DNA from: Pedobacter sp. WC2423
Lineage (GTDB): Bacteria; Bacteroidota; Bacteroidia; Sphingobacteriales; Sphingobacteriaceae
Reading direction: 5' to 3'
Length of the DNA: 64,000 nt
NCBI RefSeq assembly: GCF_040822065.1
Contig: NZ_CP162005.1
Coordinates: 5,890,001 to 5,954,000 of the forward strand
The number at the start of each line of letters is the position of its first letter. The stretch's first letter is position 1. Made by a program: the position numbers and the translations under genes. This document shows positions 50,620 through 59,375 of the stretch, piece by piece. The notes beneath the pieces are model-generated. The model was not told where the DNA came from. It saw nothing but the letters and a program-made list of their open reading frames with translations, and searched no databases.

Positions 50620-51987
50620 ATGAAGACATGCTCTCTGTTGATCAAAACGCTGCTGTTATCTCTGTTTTTTTTCTCCGTTACCAGTTGCCGGAAACCGGAA
50701 GACAAGCCGGACTATCCTGCCGGCAGCCAGGAAAGTATCAATTCCTGGGTGCTGGATAGTATGAAAGTATACTATTACTGGAATAACAGTTTACCAGGAA
50801 AACCTGATCTGAATACTGATCCTTCGACTTTTTTTAAGGGGATACGAAATGGTGCTGACCGTTTTTCTGCGCTGGTCAATCCGGATCTTCCGGAAAGCTA
50901 TCCGCCATCTTTAGCACATATTTTAGGATTTGACTGGATTACATTGCAGACTGGTGGTGGACAGGTGCAAACGGTAATCAGCCTGGTCGTTCCTGGTTCA
51001 AGAGGTGCAGAGAAAGGATTGACACGAGGTGATGTTATTCAGACTATTAATGGAACGGTGCCATCCGCAGCTAATATTGCAGGGCTGACAACCGCCAGTA
51101 TTATACAACAAAGTGCCGAGCTCGAATTGGCCGGGAAAACCGGAACAATCAAAATCTCCAGATTAATCAATTCTGAAGATCCGGTATATACTTATAAAGT
51201 GTTTGAATCTGGTGGTCAGATTTATGGCTACCTGTTTTTAAATTCCTTCGAAGAAAGTGCTTTAGCGCAATTAAAAAAGGCTTTTACTTATTTTAGGCAG
51301 GAGCAAGTACAGGAGCTGATTGTTGACCTGCGCTATAATCCCGGAGGGAGTGTACCAGTTGCGGCTACCTTAGCAGCACTGATCTCTTCAAATGTTACCG
51401 AAGGAGCTACTTTTGTAGAATATAGGGGGAATTCAAATGCAGGTTCCAGGAAAAGTAGTTTTGGAGCAGAAATGGGTAAGGTTCAGACCGTTCAGAAAGT
51501 CAGTTTTTCCGGAATTGCCAATTACCGTTTGAACCTCAGCAGAGTTTATGTGCTGACAGGCGGCCATACTGCATCTGCGGCCGAACTGCTGATCAATTCA
51601 CTAAGACCTTATCTTACTGTTATTCAATCCGGGCAGCAAACACTAGGAAAGGATATGGCCAGTTTTGTGATTAAAGACTACAGGAATCCGCAGATCGTTC
51701 CGAAATGGGAAATCTATCCTATGATTTTTAAATTATACAATGCAGCCGGAAAAGGTGATTACAGTAATGGATTAATACCAGATCAGACAGCGGATGAATT
51801 GTCAATACTTCCCTTGAAACCTTTTGGTGATATTTCAGATCCACTGATCCAGAGTTGTCTTGGAAAAAGCTTTGCTGGTACCAGTCAGGTCAGAACTGAA
51901 GCAGTCAGTGAAAAATCCAAAGTTCTTTATGATTCCAGGATTCCGGTTGATTTGAAATCAAACCTGACGATCATCAGGCCGGAATAG
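50620..51987 (+). CDS. S41-family peptidase lipoprotein
   Basis: 455 residues; lipobox in FFSVTSC. A PDZ-like domain around 110-185 (GSRGAEKGLTRGDVIQTING) precedes the S41 core with LIVDLRYNPGGSVPVAA, catalytic S319 in GGHTASAAELLINSL and K344 in TLGKDMAS. It is an envelope-anchored C-terminal processing protease, smaller and differently arranged from the Prc-like enzyme at 27 kb. The mature N-terminus (NSWVLDSMKVYYYWN) is typical of Bacteroidota S41 lipoproteins. Monocistronic; divergent from the EEP gene. Confidence 0.9.
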   Translation: MKTCSLLIKTLLLSLFFFSVTSCRKPEDKPDYPAGSQESINSWVLDSMKVYYYWNNSLPGKPDLNTDPSTFFKGIRNGADRFSALVNPDLPESYPPSLAHILGFDWITLQTGGGQVQTVISLVVPGSRGAEKGLTRGDVIQTINGTVPSAANIAGLTTASIIQQSAELELAGKTGTIKISRLINSEDPVYTYKVFESGGQIYGYLFLNSFEESALAQLKKAFTYFRQEQVQELIVDLRYNPGGSVPVAATLAALISSNVTEGATFVEYRGNSNAGSRKSSFGAEMGKVQTVQKVSFSGIANYRLNLSRVYVLTGGHTASAAELLINSLRPYLTVIQSGQQTLGKDMASFVIKDYRNPQIVPKWEIYPMIFKLYNAAGKGDYSNGLIPDQTADELSILPLKPFGDISDPLIQSCLGKSFAGTSQVRTEAVSEKSKVLYDSRIPVDLKSNLTIIRPE

Positions 51988-52021
51988 TAGTTATTTCATT
52001 TAAGTTAACATTTAATTAATC

Positions 52022-52039
52022 TGTAGTTTATATACTACA
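52022..52039. promoter_or_regulatory. Inverted repeat upstream of the sigma factor gene
   Basis: TGTAGT-N6-ACTACA, perfect 6-bp arms, 14 nt upstream of the -7 box at 52053. It could be an activator or repressor site for the surface-signalling locus; binding is not shown. Confidence 0.35.
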
Positions 52040-52052
52040 TCATTCTGAAACT

Positions 52053-52060
52053 TAAATTTG
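52053..52060 (+). promoter_or_regulatory. -7-like element immediately before the sigma factor start
   Basis: TAAATTTG matches TAnnTTTG exactly but ends 6 nt before the ATG at 52067, which would make the mRNA leaderless or nearly so. May be coincidence in AT-rich DNA. Confidence 0.3.
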
Positions 52061-52066
52061 TAAGGT

Positions 52067-52663
52067 ATGACAGTATTAACAAAAGGTATCATTCAGGATT
52101 TCATAAATGGTGATGAATATGCTTTTACCCAGGTTTATCAGCTGTATTATAAAGATATCAGATCTTATTGTTTTCAACATACACGTGCTGCTGAAATTGC
52201 AGACGAGCTAACCAGCGATGTTTTTCTGCGTCTTTGGGAAGCAAGGGCAAATCTGGATCCGGACCGGGAGATTAAACCCTATCTTTTTACGATTACAAAA
52301 AATGTAACCTTTAGCTGGTTAAAGCGTGTACTTTCGGATCAGAAGATGAAGAATGTATTTCGTGGAAGATATTTGTCTGCTCAGGAAGAAGCGAGCCAGC
52401 ATATTGCAATTACTGCGGCTATGGATCTCGCTTTACTCCGTAAAATTATGGGGCGTATTCCTGCTAAGCGGAGACAGACCTTTGAATTGTGTAAAATTGA
52501 CGGATTCACCTATGCTGAAGCTGCTAATATGCTGTCTGTTAGCAAAGAAACTATTAAAGAGCATATGAGTTTAGCCAAGAGAGATCTGAGTAAACTTGCA
52601 GATGCAGCTGATTATCTTTACTTCTTTTTACCGCTTCTTTTTTCTCTGGATAATTTATTTTAA
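52067..52663 (+). CDS. ECF sigma factor
   Basis: 198-residue sigma-70 family factor of the extracytoplasmic type (Bacteroidota FecI-like). Region 2 with FINGDEYAFTQVYQLYYKDI and ELTSDVFLRLWE and region 4 with FELCKIDGFTYAEAANMLSVS-type helix-turn-helix are present. It is followed 42 nt later by its FecR anti-sigma gene. The pair is expected to switch on the downstream receptor and surface proteins in response to a signal through the receptor's N-terminal domain. Confidence 0.92.
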   Translation: MTVLTKGIIQDFINGDEYAFTQVYQLYYKDIRSYCFQHTRAAEIADELTSDVFLRLWEARANLDPDREIKPYLFTITKNVTFSWLKRVLSDQKMKNVFRGRYLSAQEEASQHIAITAAMDLALLRKIMGRIPAKRRQTFELCKIDGFTYAEAANMLSVSKETIKEHMSLAKRDLSKLADAADYLYFFLPLLFSLDNLF

Positions 52664-52705
52664 TTCCATCCCCCCTAAAGGGATCACCCGATAGTATATA
52701 GTAGT

Positions 52706-53638
52706 ATGAAGTCGAGTGAGAAAAAGAATCTATACCGTAGGTTTCTTGAAAAAGAATTAAATGCAGCAGAGCTGGATGAGTTTTTCCTGTTAGTAGAAAA
52801 TGGAGAATTTGATCTGGACTACCTGGATATGATGCCAGCAGTTAAAGAAGAGCTGGTCATTGATTCGCCGGTTAAAATAAGACCTGTATTCAAACTTTTT
52901 ATCAAGATAAGCATTGCGGCTTCCTTAGTGCTGATTTCTGCTTTAGCCTATTTAGCACAACGCAAGGCTGAAAACCTGAAACAACAAACTTCGTTTACCA
53001 CCGTCATTGTTCCTGTAGGATCAATTAAAATTATTACACTCACAGATCACTCTGTAGTTACGCTTAACTCAGGTTCCGTATTTAAATATCCGGCCGCATT
53101 CGCCTCTGGTAGCCGTAAAGTATTCCTGATTAAGGGAAAAGGCTTTTTTGAGATCGCTAAAGATAAGCACAGGCCTTTTACTGTGTATTCGGCAAAATTA
53201 TCAACTACAGCTTTAGGAACTTCTTTCACGGTAGAAAATTATAAAAACTATCAGCTGGAAAAAATACGCTTATATACAGGGAAGGTTGAAATAGGCAGTC
53301 AGCAAAAAGGCTTTACAGCTTTAAAACTGATCCCCGGGCAGCAGTACAGCCAGGTTGGAGATGCAGGGGAGAAATCAGTATTTGATAATGAAAATCAGCT
53401 TAAATCTTATATAGAAGAGGGTACACTGGAATTTAACAATACAAGCTTAACAGAGGCTTTAGCACAAGTAGCCTCTTACTATAATACTACACTGCAATTC
53501 GAAAAGCAAGATTTAAAAGGCTTTGCCATTAGCGGCAGGTTCAGAAATGAACCTCTTAAAGATGTACTTAAAACACTCTTATTTACACACCATTTAAAGT
53601 TTAAAAAAATCCCTGAGGGGTATGTTATTATGAATTGA
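52706..53638 (+). CDS. FecR-type anti-sigma factor
   Basis: 310 residues: a short cytoplasmic N-terminal part that holds the sigma factor, one membrane helix (ISIAASLVLISALAYLA near 72-88), a periplasmic FecR domain (VPVGSIKIITLTDHSVVTLN onward) and a C-terminal DUF4974-type domain (EFNNTSLTEALAQVASYYNT). It relays signals from the receptor's STN domain to the ECF sigma factor. A hairpin lies between this gene and the receptor gene. Confidence 0.93.
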   Translation: MKSSEKKNLYRRFLEKELNAAELDEFFLLVENGEFDLDYLDMMPAVKEELVIDSPVKIRPVFKLFIKISIAASLVLISALAYLAQRKAENLKQQTSFTTVIVPVGSIKIITLTDHSVVTLNSGSVFKYPAAFASGSRKVFLIKGKGFFEIAKDKHRPFTVYSAKLSTTALGTSFTVENYKNYQLEKIRLYTGKVEIGSQQKGFTALKLIPGQQYSQVGDAGEKSVFDNENQLKSYIEEGTLEFNNTSLTEALAQVASYYNTTLQFEKQDLKGFAISGRFRNEPLKDVLKTLLFTHHLKFKKIPEGYVIMN

Positions 53639-53674
53639 GCGCTCGATAAACCAGGTACGTTGTACCAACAAAAA

Positions 53675-53707
53675 AAGAGCAGTACCGCTGGCGGCAGTAC
53701 TGCTCTT
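53675..53707 (+). terminator. Hairpin between fecR and the receptor gene
   Basis: AAGAGCAGTAC (53675-53685) pairs with GTACTGCTCTT (53697-53707). No long T-run follows, so it may attenuate rather than fully stop transcription between the regulators and the receptor. Confidence 0.55.
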
Positions 53708-53778
53708 AATTACCGGTCAGACCGGAAAAAAACAATGATAAATTACGATTCACAGGCGCAATAAACCATTCCAAAAGT

Positions 53779-56700
53779 ATGATTATATATTTACTGTCCA
53801 AAAAAAAATATACAGTATATCCTATTCAACCCTTACTACTCTTCAGTTTTTTGATTATTTTCTTATCATTTTACCGTATTTCCAAAGCGCAGGGGCAGAC
53901 TGGGACAATCACCCTGATGTATAAAAATTGTACCGCTCAGACCTTATTAAAGGATTTAGATAAACAATCGTCTTTTACTTTTGTGTTTGATCCGGCTCAG
54001 ATGAGCGAGGTTAAACTTCAAAATATTAATTACAATCATCTGCCACTAAAACTTGTACTGGATGACCTGGAAAAGAAGACTAATCTTAATTTTTCCATGT
54101 TAAATTCAAATATTTCAGTCCGCTTAACGGTAAAGCCTCCCGTAAAAAAGCCAGAGCCGGGAAAAATAACCGGCACAATCAGCGATGAAAAAGGAGAAAC
54201 TTTTCCAAGCGCAAGTATCAGGGTTATCGAACTGGGATCTGGTATGCAGAGTGCTGTTGATGGAACTTATGTAATGTCCCTTCCTCCAGGAACCTATACA
54301 CTGGAAATCAGTTATATTTCTTATCAGACGCAAAAAATAACTGGCGTACAAATTAAGGCAGGTGCAATAACCAAGCTGGATATTTCTATGAAGCCTGCTG
54401 CAAATGCATTAAAGGAAGTGGTGGTAACTTCTGGTTATCAAAAAGCTTCCACAGCCGGATTATATGCAAGGCAGAAAACTGCTGCCGGGATTACTGACGG
54501 GATTTCTGCGGCGCAGATAACGCGTACACCTGATAATAATGTAGGTGCTATTTTAAAGCGTGTAAGTGGTTTAAATGTAGTTGATAACCGTTATGTAGTG
54601 GTTCGCGGATTGAGCGACAGGTATAATCAGGCTCAGATAGATGGGGTTACTCAGCCAAGTACAGATATGAGCCAGAAGAATTTTGCTTTTGATGCGATAC
54701 CTGCTGAAATGGTGAGTAGCATTGTAGTAAACAAAACTGCAACCCCAGATCTTTCTTCGGAGTTTGCTGGTGGACAGGTTATTGTAAATACACTGGACAT
54801 CCCGGTTCAGAATTTTACGCAGTTCCAGATAGGTTCTGGTTATAACAGCAATACCATTGGCAAAGACTTTATACAGGCAGGAAAACGGGGAAATGCAGAG
54901 TTTTTAGGTTTTATGGGCGATGGACACCAATTGCCAAATGGATTGCGTAGCTGGGTAAATAGTAACCAGGGAGGCGTTCCTGATTATGTGGCAGTGCAAA
55001 GCAAGGCTTTTGATCCTGAAGGTTTCAGGTTTTACCGGTATGGATTTACACCTAATCAAAATTACAGGTTTTCTCTGGGCCGGACTTATCCTTTGAAAAA
55101 TGGAGTGACCTTCGGTTTTGTAGGTGGCGTAACTTTACGTAATAGTCAGGAAATCAGTGATTATATCAGTACCAGAGCTGGTTTCACAGTGCAGGCAATT
55201 GATAGTGCAAAAATACGTCAGAACGGAAATATTTATCAATATAACGCTACGATAAGCGGACTCTTAAATTTTGGTCTTCAGGGAAAGGGATTTAAAATCA
55301 GCCTGAGAAATATGTATTCTCATGTGTATAAAAACGATTATTACACTTATACCAGCAGACAGCCTAATGATGAGCTGGACACTTTAGAAAGCCGTCGGAT
55401 CAAATTTAATCTTCAGGCTCCGGAAAGTACGACAGTGCTGCAGCATAAACTGGAGGGGGAGCATACGCTGGATGAATCTGGTATTAAATTAACCTGGAAT
55501 GGTTCCTATACCAGCGTGGGGCAGCAGCTTAATGATCAGCGGAAATTCACAGCTTTTAATTCAGGAACTATAAATGGTCAGTCGTATTATCAGCGTTATC
55601 TGGTCGCTAATCCTTATCAGAATGATGGTAATCCTGATTATCGGTTGTATACCGATACCAAAGAAAAAGATTATAACTGGGGACTGAATCTTTCCAGATC
55701 TTTTGATTTTATGCAAGACAAAACACTGGTGAAAATAGGGTATAGTGGTTTTTATAAGAAAAGGGATTTATCAAGTGTGATTGCTGAAATTTATAATGAT
55801 TCACATGATATTCTGGAGGTTGCGCCTTATGAATATAGTTTGCGCCCGGAAATTTTAGGTACAGGGCCGGGGCAGGTATTTTATAACATCCCTGCTGAAT
55901 TCGGATCACAATTTAGTGGTCAATCAAATTCACACAGTGCTTATGCAATGCTGGATCAGCGGTTGTTCAGGAAATTGAGAGTAGTTTATGGAGTAAGGTA
56001 TGAAACCTATAAACTGACCAATTTGCAGCTTAAAAGAAAGAGTGGAGATGAGCCGGCCAATAAAGATGATAACACGAATTTTCTTCCTTCGGCAAATATT
56101 ACCTACAGTTTAACTGAAAATCTGAATTTCAGAGCTTCTTATGCAACAACGATTATCAGACCAGATTTTAGAGAAACTTCTGATTTTAACTCTTATGATC
56201 CGCGCAGGGATATCAGAATAAGGGGTGGTGATTTAAAAAGTACAAAGGTGAACAATGCGGATGTCAGGTTTGAATGGTATCCGGCTGCTGGTGAAATCAT
56301 CTCCTTATCAGGATTCTATAAGAAATTTGATAAGCCAATTGAATTGGTCTTTATCCAGGAAATGGCCGTGGATCAATATGCTTTTCAGAATCAGAAATCG
56401 GCCATTAATTATGGTCTGGAACTGGAAGTCAGAAAATCATTGAGTTTTATTGCTGACCGCTCCTGGCTGCGTAATCTTTCTGTTTTTGGAAATGGAACCA
56501 TCATCAGATCAAAAGTAAAAGCTATTCAATATGGAGGGACTGATAATAAAGTACCTAAAGAAGTCCAGACTACCAGACCGCTTTTTGGTCAGTCTCCGTG
56601 GATAGCCAATGTTGGGCTTTCTTATACAAAAGATCAGTATGGTGTCAATGTAGTTTATAATAAATCGGGGTACCGTACCAATACTATTAATGACAATCCT

Positions 56701-56979
56701 CAGTCTGTTGAATTTGAAATGGGACGTGATCTGGTGGATTTACAGTTGTTTACCCGCCTTTTTAAACAAAAAGGAGAACTCAAATTGAATATAGCCAATC
56801 TGCTGAATTCGAAAACCACTTTTTATAAGAACTGGGAAGGATATACTGGGGGGGGCGAGGGTGGATTTGCGCCTGTACCCGGAAAATCCGAACGCTATAA
56901 TAAAGATGAAGGGGATTTTATTACTTACCAGGCTAAAAACGGGACGAATGTAAGTATGGCATTTACTTATAGATTTTAA
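53779..56979 (+). CDS. TonB-dependent receptor with STN and carboxypeptidase-D-like domains
   Basis: 1066-residue outer membrane receptor. Domain order: signal (to about residue 37), STN signalling domain (~40-112, FDPAQMSEVKLQNINY), a carboxypeptidase-D regulatory-like beta-sandwich (~128-205), plug (~210-330, with RVSGLNVVDNRYVVVRGLSD), then a large barrel ending in FTYRF. The STN domain faces the FecR anti-sigma, so receptor occupancy can signal inward. No SusD-like partner follows; instead a beta-helix-like lipoprotein gene does. The ligand is unknown. Confidence 0.93.
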   Translation: MIIYLLSKKKYTVYPIQPLLLFSFLIIFLSFYRISKAQGQTGTITLMYKNCTAQTLLKDLDKQSSFTFVFDPAQMSEVKLQNINYNHLPLKLVLDDLEKKTNLNFSMLNSNISVRLTVKPPVKKPEPGKITGTISDEKGETFPSASIRVIELGSGMQSAVDGTYVMSLPPGTYTLEISYISYQTQKITGVQIKAGAITKLDISMKPAANALKEVVVTSGYQKASTAGLYARQKTAAGITDGISAAQITRTPDNNVGAILKRVSGLNVVDNRYVVVRGLSDRYNQAQIDGVTQPSTDMSQKNFAFDAIPAEMVSSIVVNKTATPDLSSEFAGGQVIVNTLDIPVQNFTQFQIGSGYNSNTIGKDFIQAGKRGNAEFLGFMGDGHQLPNGLRSWVNSNQGGVPDYVAVQSKAFDPEGFRFYRYGFTPNQNYRFSLGRTYPLKNGVTFGFVGGVTLRNSQEISDYISTRAGFTVQAIDSAKIRQNGNIYQYNATISGLLNFGLQGKGFKISLRNMYSHVYKNDYYTYTSRQPNDELDTLESRRIKFNLQAPESTTVLQHKLEGEHTLDESGIKLTWNGSYTSVGQQLNDQRKFTAFNSGTINGQSYYQRYLVANPYQNDGNPDYRLYTDTKEKDYNWGLNLSRSFDFMQDKTLVKIGYSGFYKKRDLSSVIAEIYNDSHDILEVAPYEYSLRPEILGTGPGQVFYNIPAEFGSQFSGQSNSHSAYAMLDQRLFRKLRVVYGVRYETYKLTNLQLKRKSGDEPANKDDNTNFLPSANITYSLTENLNFRASYATTIIRPDFRETSDFNSYDPRRDIRIRGGDLKSTKVNNADVRFEWYPAAGEIISLSGFYKKFDKPIELVFIQEMAVDQYAFQNQKSAINYGLELEVRKSLSFIADRSWLRNLSVFGNGTIIRSKVKAIQYGGTDNKVPKEVQTTRPLFGQSPWIANVGLSYTKDQYGVNVVYNKSGYRTNTINDNPQSVEFEMGRDLVDLQLFTRLFKQKGELKLNIANLLNSKTTFYKNWEGYTGGGEGGFAPVPGKSERYNKDEGDFITYQAKNGTNVSMAFTYRF

Positions 56980-57138
56980 ATGTGTTTTTATGAGAACTGT
57001 TTATTTATATAATTACAGTAAACTACTTATAATCAAATAATTATTAATATAAACTTAACATAAAATATCTTTTATCAAAACATAAGACTATTAACTTTAT
57101 GATTATAAATAATAACCCAAAAACCAATTAAAAAAACG

Positions 57139-58545
57139 ATGAAAAAATTCACAAAACAGGCGCTTGCAATTGTTACAATTGCAGCATTCGCAGTCGCTGG
57201 CTGTAAAAAAGGATCTGATGGAAGCTTTGACCGTTCAACTGGGGCTGGCGGCCCTTTTACAGGAGCTGATTCTGTAATCGTTGGAAACATTTCTGCAAGC
57301 AGAACATTAAGTCCGGGTAAAGTGTACAAATTAAAAGGTGTTGTTTATGTGACTGGCGGAGCTAAACTAACCATTAAACCAGGTACTGTATTAACTACAG
57401 GTGATGCTGTAAATTACAAAGTTGATCCTTCATCTGCAGTAGTAAATGCTATTGCCGGAGTATTAGTGATCACAAAAGGAGCTTCAATTGATGCAGTTGG
57501 AACACCTTCACAACCAATCGTATTCACTTCACCAAAAGCAAGTGGTTCACGTGTTGCTGGTGATTTTGGAGGTCTGATTGTATTAGGACAATCAACTACA
57601 AACAGAGCTACTGCTCCTCAGATTGAAGGCTTACCAAAGTATGATGCAAATGGAGTTGCACTAGGTGTTGATATCACTTATGGTGGTTCTATTCCGGCCG
57701 ATAACTCTGGTAAAATTCAGTATGTACGTATTGAATACGCAGGTTACAAATTAGCGATTGACAATGAAATTAATGGTTTAACACTTGGTGGTGTTGGTTC
57801 AGGTACAACTCTTGATCATATCCAGGTTTCTTATGGAGCTGATGATGCGTTCGAATTTTTCGGAGGTACTGTAAACGCAAAATATCTGTTAGCAGTTGGT
57901 AATGATGATGATGATTTTGATACTGATTTCGGATTTAGCGGAAATATCCAGTATGCAATTGGTCTGAAAGATCCTAGCTCAACACATAGTACAAGTGGTG
58001 GTGTTTCGGATTCTAACGGTATTGAATCAGATAACGATGGTACAGGTACAACTGCTTCTCCAAGAACTAAACCTACTTATTCAAACTTCACTTTATTAGG
58101 ATATTCAACTACAAGCACAGGATTACGTGCAGGAAACCGCTGGAGAAGAAACAGTGATCTTGCTATCACTAATTCAATCATTGCTGGTTATAACACCGCA
58201 GCTGAATTCCAAAGTGGTACTGAAACCAGTGCAACTCCAGGTGGATTCAACAATAATAATGTTCACGCATTTACAACTGTATTCAGCCCTGCAACTGCTG
58301 TTTCTCTGACGGGAAGTACAAATGCAACTTCAACTGATGCTAATCCGGATGCATTTGTTGCATTAGGTATCAGAGGTACAAGAACTTTAAGTCCTTTCTA
58401 CACAACTGCTGTAGCAGGAACTTATAACTTCACCAACCTGACTCCAAGAGTTGCGGGTAGTACAAAAGGTGCAGTACTTACTGCTAACCTTGGCGAGTGG
58501 ACTTCTGGATGGGTACAATTTGCGCCTCAGACTTCTGTAGACTAA
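57139..58545 (+). CDS. Surface lipoprotein with beta-helix-like repeats, receptor partner candidate
   Basis: 468 residues; lipobox in AAFAVAGC (Cys at about 21), then Gly/Thr/Asp-rich sequence with alternating strands (GGAKLTIKPGTVLTTGDAVN, TYGGSIPADNSGKI, YGADDAFEFFGGTVN). The Asp cluster NDDDDFDTD resembles a metal site. Composition and repeating short strands suggest a right-handed beta-helix exposed on the cell surface. In other Bacteroidota, similar proteins sit behind the same type of receptor (from memory) and are often mislabelled multidrug transporter. The function is unknown; a ligand-capture role for the receptor is inference. A near-match -7 box (TAACTTTA, 57092) lies upstream. 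Confidence 0.75.
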   Translation: MKKFTKQALAIVTIAAFAVAGCKKGSDGSFDRSTGAGGPFTGADSVIVGNISASRTLSPGKVYKLKGVVYVTGGAKLTIKPGTVLTTGDAVNYKVDPSSAVVNAIAGVLVITKGASIDAVGTPSQPIVFTSPKASGSRVAGDFGGLIVLGQSTTNRATAPQIEGLPKYDANGVALGVDITYGGSIPADNSGKIQYVRIEYAGYKLAIDNEINGLTLGGVGSGTTLDHIQVSYGADDAFEFFGGTVNAKYLLAVGNDDDDFDTDFGFSGNIQYAIGLKDPSSTHSTSGGVSDSNGIESDNDGTGTTASPRTKPTYSNFTLLGYSTTSTGLRAGNRWRRNSDLAITNSIIAGYNTAAEFQSGTETSATPGGFNNNNVHAFTTVFSPATAVSLTGSTNATSTDANPDAFVALGIRGTRTLSPFYTTAVAGTYNFTNLTPRVAGSTKGAVLTANLGEWTSGWVQFAPQTSVD

Positions 58546-58566
58546 TTTATAATTTTCTCTTTTTTG

Positions 58567-58602
58567 AAAAAGCAGTGTCCCTTATATGGGGGGCTGCTTT
58601 TT
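58567..58602 (+). terminator. Terminator after the surface lipoprotein gene
   Basis: AAAAAGCAG (58567-58575) and CTGCTTTTT (58594-58602) with an inner CCC/GGG pair; good stem with T-run. Confidence 0.75.
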
Positions 58603-58618
58603 CCTTATTCCAACGCTA

Positions 58619-59341
58619 ATGAGAATAATTTTCTACTCTATTTTATCTGTATTAAGTCTCTTTTGTTTTTTATCCTGTTCTAAAGGGGAGCCAGTGAAAG
58701 ACTTGTTGTTTGGTAAACTCGCTATGATGGATTTTACTCTTGGGGGAATCACCATTGTAGAAGGCGGAGCTAATAAATTGCTTCCTCCGGTAAATAATGT
58801 AAGCCTGGTTTCGGGCGGGAACAGGTTTAGGTTCTATGCTCAAAACAATTTATTATTAGATACCTCATTGATGGTGGAGGCTTATAAAAAACATACTTAT
58901 TTTATGTTTAAGCCGAATGTAAATACACCACTTCGTGTTTTTGATGAATCATTGAATGGTTTTGATCAGGAAACTTTACCAGATGCCTTGTCAGTGAAAA
59001 TCAGTATGGCTAATTTTTCTGGTACACTGCCTGACCTGGTCAATATTTATGTAAGAACAAATACCTATAAAATTCCAGTTTCCCAGCAAATACAAATTGG
59101 TGAATTTCTGAATGTTTCAACTTCATTCTCTGGATTTAAAAAGCTGACCCTTGGGTTGAACTCTTCCTCGCTGCCTGAAAATGCAATTGTACTGGTTATT
59201 AAAGATCCGGTTAGTCAGCAAGTACTTAAAACGATCAATTTTACTTTACCAAAAGTTATCAATTCAGATCAATTGGTTGACAATGTTTATTTACTCTACG
59301 TAAACGACCAGAATGGCGTTACGACACTGATGAGCAAATAA
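58619..59341 (+). CDS. Lipoprotein of unknown function (DUF4397-like architecture)
   Basis: 240 residues from ATG 58619; signal with lipobox FLSC. The mature part is built of short beta strands (FGKLAMMDFTLGGITIVEGG, SVKISMANFSGTLPDLVNIY) with two similar halves, recalling tandem beta-sandwich lipoproteins such as DUF4397 proteins, but I cannot assign it firmly. An in-frame ATG at 58586 would precede the signal by 11 residues and overlap the terminator, so it is rejected. It sits 34 nt ahead of the giant MBG-repeat gene and is likely co-transcribed with it. Confidence 0.65.
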   Translation: MRIIFYSILSVLSLFCFLSCSKGEPVKDLLFGKLAMMDFTLGGITIVEGGANKLLPPVNNVSLVSGGNRFRFYAQNNLLLDTSLMVEAYKKHTYFMFKPNVNTPLRVFDESLNGFDQETLPDALSVKISMANFSGTLPDLVNIYVRTNTYKIPVSQQIQIGEFLNVSTSFSGFKKLTLGLNSSSLPENAIVLVIKDPVSQQVLKTINFTLPKVINSDQLVDNVYLLYVNDQNGVTTLMSK

Positions 59342-59375
59342 GCTCCAAAAAAGAATGATTTTAATATTCATATAA

